NCBI RefSeq assembly: GCF_963675065.1
Contig: NZ_OY775906.1
Coordinates: 1,528,001-1,592,000 of the forward strand
DNA length: 64,000 nucleotides
Source of the DNA: an uncultured Draconibacterium sp.
Lineage (GTDB): Bacteria > Bacteroidota > Bacteroidia > Bacteroidales > Prolixibacteraceae
Reading direction: 5' to 3'
The notes under the pieces are model-generated. The model was not told the DNA's origin. It saw only the letters and a program-made list of their open reading frames with translations, and ran no database searches. Below are positions 1-7,797 of this stretch, piece by piece. Each line of letters begins with the position of its first letter. The stretch's first letter is position 1. Position numbers and translations under genes: made by a program.

Positions 1-2
1 CT

Positions 3-818
3 AGTGGCAGGCTGAAAATTGATAAAGCTATCATTGATGCTGCGGTAAATTTAAAAATGATTCAACGTACTGGAGTAGGTACAGATACACTGGATTTAGA
101 AACATTAAAGAATAGAAACATACCTGTTTACGTAAACAAAGGTGTTAACTCTGTGGCGGTAGCAGAGCACACAATATTACTGTTGTTTTCAACTTTACGA
201 AAACTACCAATGGCTGATTCAAGCGTTAGAGATGGCGTTTGGAAAAAAAATGATATTGGCATAGAATGCCATAGTTTAGAAAACAAAAATATCGGTTTAG
301 TTGGTCTTGGAAATATAGGATTAAATGTAGCTAGGATGCTTAAACCATTTAATGTAAAAATCTATTATTCCGACATTTCAAGACAACCACTTGAAATTGA
401 AGAAAAATTTAATCTACAGTATTCTGATTTTAACGAATTATTACCAAAAGTAGATATACTTAGCTTACATTGCCCTTTAACTCTTGAAACAAGAGGAATA
501 TTAGGAAAAGAGGAATTTAAGGTAATGAAGAATAGTGCTTTTGTAATTAATACTGGTAGAGGATCACTTATTAAACAAAGCGAACTTATAGCTGCGTTAA
601 AAAATAAAGAAATTGCTGGGGTAGGTCTAGATGTATTTGAAAATGAGCCAATCGAAAAAGACAACCTTCTTTTTGAAATGAAAAATGTTGTTTTAACACC
701 TCATGTTGGTGGCTTAACTATTGAAACCTTCAGCAAAATGATACGTGATGCATTTTCAAATATTGAATTATTTGAAAAAGGAGAGTTTAAAAAAATAGAA
801 AATAAGTTGTTAAAGTGA
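3..818 (+). CDS. NAD-dependent D-2-hydroxyacid dehydrogenase, 5' end outside window
   Basis: The frame is open from base 3 without a stop, so the true start lies upstream; the ATG at 57 is only the first internal Met. The Rossmann signature GLGNIG, the NTGRG motif, LDVFENEP and the TPHVGG histidine motif place it in the D-2-hydroxyacid dehydrogenase family (relatives of SerA, LdhA and hydroxypyruvate reductase), cytosolic enzymes that interconvert 2-oxo acids and D-2-hydroxy acids with NAD(H). No ACT or other regulatory domain follows the catalytic part, which argues against an ordinary SerA. The substrate cannot be read from the sequence. Its stop overlaps the GTG start of the next gene (GTGA, 815-818), so the two are probably translationally coupled. 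The DNA is visibly A/T-rich. It is the first visible gene of a seven-gene operon of metabolic-type enzymes. Confidence 0.85.
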   Translation, partial: SGRLKIDKAIIDAAVNLKMIQRTGVGTDTLDLETLKNRNIPVYVNKGVNSVAVAEHTILLLFSTLRKLPMADSSVRDGVWKKNDIGIECHSLENKNIGLVGLGNIGLNVARMLKPFNVKIYYSDISRQPLEIEEKFNLQYSDFNELLPKVDILSLHCPLTLETRGILGKEEFKVMKNSAFVINTGRGSLIKQSELIAALKNKEIAGVGLDVFENEPIEKDNLLFEMKNVVLTPHVGGLTIETFSKMIRDAFSNIELFEKGEFKKIENKLLK

Positions 819-2164
819 AAAATATAACAACTCAATATATTGATAGTTTATTTAACTTATCAAAACAAGAATATTCTGAGGATATAATTCGTATAGTTAA
901 GCGTTTTTTGTTGGACTATATTGGAGTTACAATTGCCGGAGCAAAAATACTTGAAACAGAAAATGGAAAGTATTTTGAGCAAATTCAAACTAATGGAATA
1001 TATAAGGTAATTGGATATAACAAAGCAACTGATATATATAGTGCCGCTTTAATTAACGGAATTAATTCACATATTTGTGAGTTAGATGATGGCGTAAGAC
1101 AAGGGAGTATTCATCCTGGATCACCAATTTTTTCAGCACTTCTAGCATTAGCAGATAGTGGGCAAATCAGCGGAACAGATTTAATTCGTGGTGCAATTGT
1201 AGGATATGAAGCGTCTATTAGGCTTGCAATTGCTATTCAACCTCATCATAGGAATCTTGGATTTCATGCAACGGCAACTTGTGGTACAGTTGGAGTAGCA
1301 ATAGCTGTATCTGCAGCCTTAAACTATTCTAAAGAAAAATATCATGATGTATTATCGGCGGCGTGTACAAATTTATCCGGTATGCTTGCTGTAACAAAAG
1401 GCAGCTCTGAATTAAAACCCTATCATGGTGGTAAAGCAGCCGTATCTGGTTTAATGGCAGCAATAGTTGGTGGCCATATGTTTTCTGGCTTAGATAATGT
1501 GCTTGATGGAGATTGGGGAGTATTAAATATGTATACCGACAGTTACAATGTTAATCCATTAATTGCGCCAATTTCAATGTCTAGTTTAGGAATTCATAAA
1601 GTATATATGAAACCGTTTGCTGCATGTCGACATGCCCACCCTTCTATTGAAGCAATATTAAACATTAAAAAAGATCATATAATTGATATTGCAAATATTG
1701 ATAGAATTAATGTTTTTACATATAAGCTTGCGACAAAAGGGCACGAACACACTAAAATAGAGGGAATTACATCTGCAAAAATGAGCATTCCTTACGGTAT
1801 TTCAGTCGCAATGATATTAGGTAATGCTGGCTTATATGAATACACTGAAGACATTATTTCTAAACAAGAAATATTAGATTTAACCAGTAAGGTTACTGTT
1901 GTTTTTGATGAAGAACTAGATGCTTTGGTGCCTCAAAAAAGACCAGCTAAGGTTGAAGTAGTTTTAAATGATAATTCAGTTTTCACTTCAATTGTTGAGT
2001 TAGCTAAAGGTGAACCAGAAAATCCTTTAACAGAAAATGAAGCCAAGAACAAATTTAAATCATTATGTCAGTTTGCAAAGAAGTCGGATGTAGAAATATA
2101 TCAAATATTTAATTCTGTTTCAATCATAGATAACAGTATTGAAGAGCTTATAAAATTATTATAA
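815..2164 (+). CDS. MmgE/PrpD family protein (2-methylcitrate dehydratase-like)
   Basis: The 449 residues are close to the usual length of the MmgE/PrpD family, which includes 2-methylcitrate dehydratase (PrpD), iminodisuccinate epimerase and cis-aconitate decarboxylase. Family landmarks are visible: IHPGSP near residue 100, GFHATATCG near 150, KPYHGGKAAVSG near 207, and a C-terminal-half KPFAACRHAHPSIEA segment, equivalent to the lysine/cysteine/histidine region that lines the active site. The family acts on small di- or tricarboxylic hydroxy acids by dehydration, isomerisation or decarboxylation; which reaction applies here is not visible. The GTG start overlaps the previous stop by 4 bp and the next gene begins 1 bp after the stop. 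A propionate-catabolic role is unlikely because no methylcitrate synthase or methylisocitrate lyase is nearby; the setting is a polysaccharide locus. Confidence 0.85.
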   Translation: MKNITTQYIDSLFNLSKQEYSEDIIRIVKRFLLDYIGVTIAGAKILETENGKYFEQIQTNGIYKVIGYNKATDIYSAALINGINSHICELDDGVRQGSIHPGSPIFSALLALADSGQISGTDLIRGAIVGYEASIRLAIAIQPHHRNLGFHATATCGTVGVAIAVSAALNYSKEKYHDVLSAACTNLSGMLAVTKGSSELKPYHGGKAAVSGLMAAIVGGHMFSGLDNVLDGDWGVLNMYTDSYNVNPLIAPISMSSLGIHKVYMKPFAACRHAHPSIEAILNIKKDHIIDIANIDRINVFTYKLATKGHEHTKIEGITSAKMSIPYGISVAMILGNAGLYEYTEDIISKQEILDLTSKVTVVFDEELDALVPQKRPAKVEVVLNDNSVFTSIVELAKGEPENPLTENEAKNKFKSLCQFAKKSDVEIYQIFNSVSIIDNSIEELIKLL

Positions 2165-2165
2165 G

Positions 2166-3407
2166 ATGGAGAAGAATAAAGTTGCAATAGTATTAGGTGG
2201 GACAAACCCTCATATTGCTTTAATTGAAAACTTAAAAAATAGAGGTTACTATACAGTTCTAATTGATTATACAAAGAACCCTCCTGCAAAAGAATATGCT
2301 GACGAGCATCTTCAGGAAAGCACGTTAGATAAAGATTTAGTTGTTTCTATTGCAAAAGATTATAAAGCAGAAGTTGTAATTAGCTGTTGTATCGACCAAG
2401 CAAACGCAATTGCTTGTTATGCAGCTGAAAAACTTAGTCTACCAAGGCCATATTCTTATAAAACAGCAATAAATGTAACAGATAAATGTTTAATGAAAGA
2501 CATTATGGCTGCTCATAATGTACGAACAAGTAAGCATGTTACCGTTTCGGAATATGATAATAATTTATTTAAGAACTTTACCTACCCTTTGGTAACTAAA
2601 CCTTCCGATAGTACAGGTTCGAAAGGAGTAAGAAAAGCAAATAATTCGAGTGAACTTAAGAATTATATTCAAGCTGCCATTGAATTAAGTAGAACAAATA
2701 AAGCTGTTGTTGAAGAATTTGTTGAAGGATTTGAAATTCAAATAGACTGTTTTATAAAAAATAAAAAGGCACAGGTTGTTATGATAAGGCAAAAAAAACA
2801 TGTGCGACTTGAGGGTGATTTTGCAATGCAAACACTGGGTTCAACAATCCCGCCAAGATTAGAAGATAAAACATTACAGCAAATAAATGAAGTTGCAAAT
2901 GGTATTGCACAAGCATTTGAATTAAATAACTCTCCATTATTTATTCAAGCTATTGTAAATAATACCGGCGATGTAAATGTTATAGAATTTGCCCCCAGAG
3001 TAGGAGGAGGATTAAGTTTTCGATTAATAAAGATGTATTCGGGGTTCGATTTTTTAGATGCAACTATTGATTCATTTTTTAATATCGAGCCAAAAATTGA
3101 GATTGAGAATGATAATTCAGGAATGCATCTAGAATCTGTTATCATTTATGCTAATGAAGGTGTATATAACAAAACTGTGGGGCAAAATGAATTACTGAAT
3201 GACGGTACTATTGAGGAGTTTTTTGAATTTTCAACAAGAGGAACGCAGATAGGTTCAGACATGTCAACCAGAAGCCGAGTTTGTGCGTTTATCATTAAAG
3301 GGAATAGCATATCTGAAATAATTGAAAAAAAACGGAAATCAATAGAACAAATTAATATTTGGGACATTAATGGAGATCAATTAATGAAGAAAGAGCTTTA
3401 TCTCTAA
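2166..3407 (+). CDS. ATP-grasp carboxylate-amine ligase-like protein
   Basis: This 413-residue protein has the ATP-grasp layout. An N-terminal pre-ATP-grasp Rossmann region (IVLGGTNPHIALI) comes first. The ATP-binding lobe has VTKPSDSTGSKGV near residue 145 (the Lys plus glycine-rich loop) and VVEEFVEGFEIQID near 178. The metal-binding segment is NVIEFAPRVGGG near 275. Enzymes of this family activate a carboxylate as an acyl-phosphate and join it to an amine or thiol; amide-forming members (BacD-, PurK- and carbamoyl-phosphate-synthase-like) are the closest in pattern. It sits between a PrpD-like dehydratase and a CitE-like lyase in the same operon. I infer that it couples the hydroxy acid made by its neighbours to an amino group, perhaps of an amino sugar. 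Substrate assignment is speculative; fold assignment is firm. Confidence 0.82.
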   Translation: MEKNKVAIVLGGTNPHIALIENLKNRGYYTVLIDYTKNPPAKEYADEHLQESTLDKDLVVSIAKDYKAEVVISCCIDQANAIACYAAEKLSLPRPYSYKTAINVTDKCLMKDIMAAHNVRTSKHVTVSEYDNNLFKNFTYPLVTKPSDSTGSKGVRKANNSSELKNYIQAAIELSRTNKAVVEEFVEGFEIQIDCFIKNKKAQVVMIRQKKHVRLEGDFAMQTLGSTIPPRLEDKTLQQINEVANGIAQAFELNNSPLFIQAIVNNTGDVNVIEFAPRVGGGLSFRLIKMYSGFDFLDATIDSFFNIEPKIEIENDNSGMHLESVIIYANEGVYNKTVGQNELLNDGTIEEFFEFSTRGTQIGSDMSTRSRVCAFIIKGNSISEIIEKKRKSIEQINIWDINGDQLMKKELYL

Positions 3408-3446
3408 GGTTTCGTCTAAATTATAGAAATATAAAACTTAAAAAAA

Positions 3447-4586
3447 ATGAAACATCATCTCTACAATACCGATTTTAAGTTTGTTAAAACTCCTTGTGAA
3501 TTCAACAAACACACCAATAAAAACTTGTTGCAATATTGCTTGGGCGCAACGTTATATATGCCAGGAACAAAGAATTTCACTCAATCAATTCTAACAAAAA
3601 AAATTCTTGGACTAACATCCATGGTCATGTGCTTTGAAGATGCAATTGCCAAAGAATCGTTATCGGAAGCTGAAAGTAATGTGTTAAAAGTCTTGGAAGA
3701 CATATCAGAAGCCATTGATAAAAATATTATTACAATAGATGATATACCCCTAATATTTCTTAGGGTACGTAACACTCAACAGTTTATTGACTTTTCAAAA
3801 AGACTAAACAAAAAACAAGTAAAAGTTTTAACTGGTTTTGTATTCCCGAAGTTTGATAGCAGTAATGGCTACCTTTACCTTAACCAATTAGAGCTATTAA
3901 ACAAATCGTATGGTGAGATACTTTATGGAATGCCTATACTTGAAAGCAAAGAGTTAATTTTAAAAGAGTCAAGATATACTGAACTATTAAAAATTCAGAC
4001 ACTATTACGTCCTTTTAGAAACATAATCCTTAATGTTCGGGTTGGTGCTACCGATCTTTCTTCATGGTTCGGAGTACGAAGAGGAATGAATTATACAGTT
4101 TACGACATTCTTCCTGTTCGAGATTGTTTATCTGATGTTTTAAATTTCTTAAACAGGGTAGGTGATGACTATATTATTTCAGCACCTGTTTGGGAGTACT
4201 TTTTGGCAAGTAAGAAGATGAAATTTCAAGACACTTTAGAAAGTAGTATTCATCACTCATTAATTAAACGCCAACCAATTATTAACGAAGCTGTTGATGG
4301 ACTTTTACGTGAAGTTATTTTAGACAAAGCCAACGGCTTTATTGGAAAGACGGTAATTCATCCGAGCCATATCCCTTATGTAAATGCCATGCAGGCAGTT
4401 ACAAAAGAAGCATACGAAGATGCTTTACAAATACTTGATACCTCGGGAGGTGTAATAAAAAGTTCGAAATCGAATAAAATGAACGAAATAAAACCTCATC
4501 GATATTGGGCTGAAAAAATTGCTCTGAAAGCAAAAGCTTATGGAGTAATTGAAAGTGAAGATGATTATATTAAACTCTTTTCCTAG
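3447..4586 (+). CDS. CitE/HpcH-like TIM-barrel C-C bond lyase (Ter-operon type)
   Basis: 379 residues. The first half carries LGATLYMPGT (about 32-41) and CFEDAI (about 62-67), the second half NVRVGATDLSSWFGV (about 197-211), APVWEYF and TVIHPSHI. From memory this pattern matches the C-C bond lyase of TIM-barrel fold (Pfam PF15617) better than classical CitE. That subfamily was described in tellurite-resistance-associated biosynthetic operons, usually with ATP-grasp and phosphoribosyltransferase partners. CitE-like enzymes make or break C-C bonds in hydroxy acids such as malyl-, citramalyl- or citryl-type compounds, using a Mg2+-bound acidic residue (the Glu-Asp of CFEDAI is a candidate). Here an ATP-grasp gene lies directly upstream but no Ter or phosphoribosyltransferase gene is present. 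Family confidence is high; the reaction is unknown. Confidence 0.78.
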   Translation: MKHHLYNTDFKFVKTPCEFNKHTNKNLLQYCLGATLYMPGTKNFTQSILTKKILGLTSMVMCFEDAIAKESLSEAESNVLKVLEDISEAIDKNIITIDDIPLIFLRVRNTQQFIDFSKRLNKKQVKVLTGFVFPKFDSSNGYLYLNQLELLNKSYGEILYGMPILESKELILKESRYTELLKIQTLLRPFRNIILNVRVGATDLSSWFGVRRGMNYTVYDILPVRDCLSDVLNFLNRVGDDYIISAPVWEYFLASKKMKFQDTLESSIHHSLIKRQPIINEAVDGLLREVILDKANGFIGKTVIHPSHIPYVNAMQAVTKEAYEDALQILDTSGGVIKSSKSNKMNEIKPHRYWAEKIALKAKAYGVIESEDDYIKLFS

Positions 4587-4614
4587 TTTTCTAGGAAATA
4601 TATAACAATTCTAT

Positions 4615-5331
4615 ATGAAATCGGAAAATACAAACCAATCAAATAATACAATAGGTGAAAACTGTAAAATTTATAATGCAGAGGTCAAAAATTGTATATT
4701 AGGTCACAATGTTACTATTGGAGATTCTTCAAATGTTTTAAAAACAAAACTAGAAAGTAACATTTCAATTAACCGAAGAAACTACATTTTTCGATCTAAC
4801 ATTGGAAAATTCACTTACACAGGAATCGGGACTATGATCCGTTCCTCTATTGTCGGTAATTTTTGTTCAATTAGCTGGAATGTTTCAATTGGAGGCGGCA
4901 ACCATCCACATGATAAGGTCACAACAAGCACTCTGAATAGATTTCATTTACTTGACTCAGGTCATTGGAATAATGAATCAAAGAAACAACTTGAGCTTAC
5001 ATTTAAAAACCAGAAACATTGCCTTATTGGTAACGATGTATTAATATCCTCAAATGCAATAATTTTAAGAGATATTAAGATTGGTAATGGTGCAATCATT
5101 GGTGCTGGCGCTGTAGTTACTAAAGATGTTGAGCCATATTCTATTATTGCGGGTGTTCCTGCTAAGAAAATTAAAATGCGGTTTGATGATCGGACCATCG
5201 AACGTCTAGAAAAAATTTCCTGGTGGGATTGGCCAATCGATACAATCAGGGAAAATCTGGACTTAATTTATTCCCAAAAAGTAGATGACACAGTTCTGGA
5301 AAAACTGGAAGTAATAGCGCATACGCTCTAA
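4615..5331 (+). CDS. Hexapeptide-repeat (LbH) O-acyltransferase
   Basis: The 238-residue protein is built of imperfect hexapeptide repeats (GENCKIYNAEVKNCILGHNV near the start; LISSNAIILRDIKIGNGAII and VTKDVEPYSIIAGVPAKKI towards the end), the left-handed beta-helix of the trimeric acyltransferases. GGGNHPHDKV near residue 95 supplies the likely catalytic histidine, and the C-terminal WWDWPIDTIRENLDLI helix is typical of the CatB/xenobiotic acetyltransferase-like branch found in polysaccharide loci. It would transfer an acetyl or similar acyl group from acyl-CoA to a hydroxyl, or less probably an amine. It is 28 bp downstream of the C-C lyase gene and 25 bp upstream of the fumarase-like beta subunit, so it is operonic. 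The acceptor is unknown. Confidence 0.82.
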   Translation: MKSENTNQSNNTIGENCKIYNAEVKNCILGHNVTIGDSSNVLKTKLESNISINRRNYIFRSNIGKFTYTGIGTMIRSSIVGNFCSISWNVSIGGGNHPHDKVTTSTLNRFHLLDSGHWNNESKKQLELTFKNQKHCLIGNDVLISSNAIILRDIKIGNGAIIGAGAVVTKDVEPYSIIAGVPAKKIKMRFDDRTIERLEKISWWDWPIDTIRENLDLIYSQKVDDTVLEKLEVIAHTL

Positions 5332-5356
5332 ATACAATATTACAAATAACCAAAAG

Positions 5357-5869
5357 ATGATAAGCATAGCTACACCAATTTCGGAAAGTGACATTTCAAA
5401 CCTTAAAGTTGGGGATATGGTCTCCCTTTCAGGTTTCATTTATACAGGTCGCGATGCGGTTTTACCTAAAATTGTTTCACTAATAAAGAACGACCAACTT
5501 CATACTTTTAATATCAATTTGAAAGGATCAGTTATCTTCCATACGGCCGTTAGTCCGGCAGGAGTTGGACCAACATCAAGTAATAAATTCGATATCGAAA
5601 GCAGCATTCCTTCCCTATCAAAAGCTGGTGTAAAACTTCATTTGGGAAAAGGTGCATTAAAGCCCGAAACAATTGCTGAACTAAATAGATACAATTCCGT
5701 TTTTGCAGTAATTCCTCCCGTAACAGCACTGCTCGAAGATAAAACCATAAGTAAAAAAGTAGTTGCATTTCCTGAATTAGGCATGGAAGCATTACACCTG
5801 TTAGAAATAAAAGACTATCCTGCAATTATTGCTGCAGTTAACGGCAAAAGTATATACGATGAGCTATAA
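5357..5869 (+). CDS. Class I fumarase-like hydro-lyase, beta subunit (C-terminal domain)
   Basis: The 170 residues correspond to the C-terminal swivelling domain of class I fumarase and tartrate dehydratase, encoded as a separate subunit. Recognisable parts are TGRDAVLPKI (about 30-39), GPTSSNKFD (about 71-79), HLGKGALKPET and FPELGMEAL. As I recall the family, the usual motifs are GPTT.GRMD and a GG pair in the later beta strand. Here GRMD reads NKFD and the glycine pair reads PP (VIPPVTALL), so residues near the substrate differ from true fumarases. The gene overlaps the alpha-subunit gene by 11 bp. Beta precedes alpha, the reverse of ttdA-ttdB order. I call it a dicarboxylate-type hydro-lyase of unknown substrate. 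Confidence 0.78.
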   Translation: MISIATPISESDISNLKVGDMVSLSGFIYTGRDAVLPKIVSLIKNDQLHTFNINLKGSVIFHTAVSPAGVGPTSSNKFDIESSIPSLSKAGVKLHLGKGALKPETIAELNRYNSVFAVIPPVTALLEDKTISKKVVAFPELGMEALHLLEIKDYPAIIAAVNGKSIYDEL

Positions 5870-6716
5870 CAGTACAGAAATAATCAATAAAGTAAAAGAA
5901 ACTTTAATCACTGCCGGTTCTACTTTCAGCGATGATAAAAAAGAAGTTTATCGACAAGCTATTGAAAAGGAATCGCAACCACAAGCCAAATGGGTACTCG
6001 AAAATACATTAAAAAATGCACTTGCTGCAGAAAAAAAACGCAGTCCTTTGTGCGACGACTCAGGCATTCCTCACTTATTCCTTGAAGTTGGACCAAACCA
6101 GAAAGTTAGTGGGCAGCTAATTGCTGATATTCATAAAGGAATTTATGAAGGGTTGAATGCTTTACCTGGCCGTCCAATGGCCATTATGGGCAACGATTTT
6201 GAACGCATCGATCAGTCTGGCGGGTTAAATGTTGACCCAGGAGCTATGCTCCCTGCTCCTCTTATTATTAAACCAACCAATGAAGATGTACTCCGATTAC
6301 ATGTTTTGATGCATGGTGGAGGCCCTGAAATAAGGGGAAAAACTTTTCGTGTATTCCATAAACACAGCGTATCGGTAGTTACTGATGAAATTATTGAATG
6401 GACCGTTGAAGCGGCAAGTAAATTAGGATGTTCTCCCATTACTTTAGCTGTAGGCATTGGCCGTTCGCATTTCGAAGCCACCTCGCTAATGATGGAAGCC
6501 ATGGTATTTGGGAATCATTTAGTACAAAGCGACATGGAACAGGAGATAACAACCAGGCTTAATAAAACGAATATCGGTCCGTTGGGACTGGGAGGTGATA
6601 CAACAGCACTAAGTACTTTTTTAAGGGTTGGACCGCAAAGAGCAAGCGGCATTCGGGTTGTTTCAATGCGCCCGTGTTGTAGTATTGAACCACGAAAAGC
6701 AAGTGTACTATTATAA
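5859..6716 (+). CDS. Class I fumarase-like hydro-lyase, alpha subunit ([4Fe-4S] domain)
   Basis: Starting at the ATG at 5859, inside the end of the beta-subunit gene, gives 285 residues; a TTG at 5829 is in frame but less likely. Three cysteine sites expected to bind the [4Fe-4S] cluster are present: C65 (PLCDDSG), C191 (KLGCSP) and C273/C274 (MRPCCS). LGLGGDTTALS near residue 242 is also a family landmark. Class I fumarase-type enzymes reversibly add water to a C=C bond next to a carboxylate using an oxygen-labile cluster. CDDSG replaces the commoner CQDTG, and GGGPEIRGKTF replaces the usual GGGSxN-type motif, so fumarate may not be the substrate. It is the last gene of the operon; a 139-bp spacer follows. 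The neighbouring PrpD-like gene suggests an aconitase-style dehydration/rehydration pair. Confidence 0.8.
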   Translation: MSYNSTEIINKVKETLITAGSTFSDDKKEVYRQAIEKESQPQAKWVLENTLKNALAAEKKRSPLCDDSGIPHLFLEVGPNQKVSGQLIADIHKGIYEGLNALPGRPMAIMGNDFERIDQSGGLNVDPGAMLPAPLIIKPTNEDVLRLHVLMHGGGPEIRGKTFRVFHKHSVSVVTDEIIEWTVEAASKLGCSPITLAVGIGRSHFEATSLMMEAMVFGNHLVQSDMEQEITTRLNKTNIGPLGLGGDTTALSTFLRVGPQRASGIRVVSMRPCCSIEPRKASVLL

Positions 6717-6855
6717 AAAAGCTCTTTAATGTAAGCCCTTTTTAATTATTTCATATTACTTCCCAAACCTTGACAAGCCAGAAAAAATGTTTCTTGATTT
6801 TCTGAAGTTTGATGTAGATAGAACCAGTCTTGTCAGTTAATATCAAATAGAATTT

Positions 6856-7755
6856 ATGAACCATCCAGAAAAAGAATATTCATTCACTGTAATGATTAGG
6901 TGTTATACCTACAATCATGAGAAATATATCAAAGATGCACTTGAAGGATTTGTTATGCAAAAAACAAATTTTCCTTTCATTGCAATCATAGTAGATGATG
7001 CCAGTACTGATGACACAGCAAAAATTATCCGAGAATACGAACTTAAATACCCAAATATAATAAAACCGTATTATCTTAAAGAAAATCATTATTCTCAAAG
7101 AAAGCCTAAGTTCCCCTACTTCCAAAGTATTCAAAAGAAATCAAAATACATAGCATTATGCGAGGGCGACGATTATTGGACTGACCCCTTAAAATTGCAG
7201 AAACAGGTTGATTTTATGGAGAAAAATCCGGAGTATTCGATGTGTTTTCATAATGCTATTATTTATGAAACATCTTCTGTCAAAAGAAATGTCTTTCTAT
7301 TTAATAATTTCATATCAGATCGCGATTTAACAATTGATGATGTTGTTAATAAATGGGTAGTTCCTACAGCGAGTATAATGTGCAGGAAAGAACATTTGGA
7401 ATTCCCCGATTGGATGGTTCGAATATATAGTGGTGATTATGCACTACTGCTAAGCTTATTTTTGAAAGGAAAAATAAAATATATCGATATTATTTCTTCT
7501 GTATATAGAAAGAATTTAAATGGGAACTCAGTAAGTACAAACGTAAATAGCAATTTTGTTCGTAACCAACACTTACTTCTGTTAGAAAGTTATAATGAAG
7601 GCACAAATAAAAAATACAATAGTGTTATTAGTAAACGTATTACACATTTGAAAAAAGAAATTGCTTTGCGCGAAGCAATTTGGCAACATAGATATTATAA
7701 GCTAATATTTTTATTACCCCAATTATGGAATAACCGTAAAAAGATATTTAAATAG
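6856..7755 (+). CDS. GT2 family glycosyltransferase
   Basis: The 299-residue protein has the GT-A fold signatures of family 2: an N-terminal TVMIRCYTYNHEKYI strand-loop, IVDDASTDDT (nucleotide-sugar-binding acidic pair) near residue 47, and CEGDDYWTDPLKLQKQVDF near 100, which carries the metal-binding DxD-like pair and the Tyr-Trp-Asp pattern of capsular GT2 enzymes. It lacks membrane segments, so it should be a cytosolic, membrane-associated enzyme adding one sugar to the lipid-linked repeat unit. Donor and acceptor are not predictable. It opens the first glycosyltransferase group after the metabolic operon and shares that operon's A/T-rich composition. Confidence 0.88.
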   Translation: MNHPEKEYSFTVMIRCYTYNHEKYIKDALEGFVMQKTNFPFIAIIVDDASTDDTAKIIREYELKYPNIIKPYYLKENHYSQRKPKFPYFQSIQKKSKYIALCEGDDYWTDPLKLQKQVDFMEKNPEYSMCFHNAIIYETSSVKRNVFLFNNFISDRDLTIDDVVNKWVVPTASIMCRKEHLEFPDWMVRIYSGDYALLLSLFLKGKIKYIDIISSVYRKNLNGNSVSTNVNSNFVRNQHLLLLESYNEGTNKKYNSVISKRITHLKKEIALREAIWQHRYYKLIFLLPQLWNNRKKIFK

Positions 7756-7797
7756 TACTTATTGCAAAAAAATGGATTACTGATACACTGACATTTT

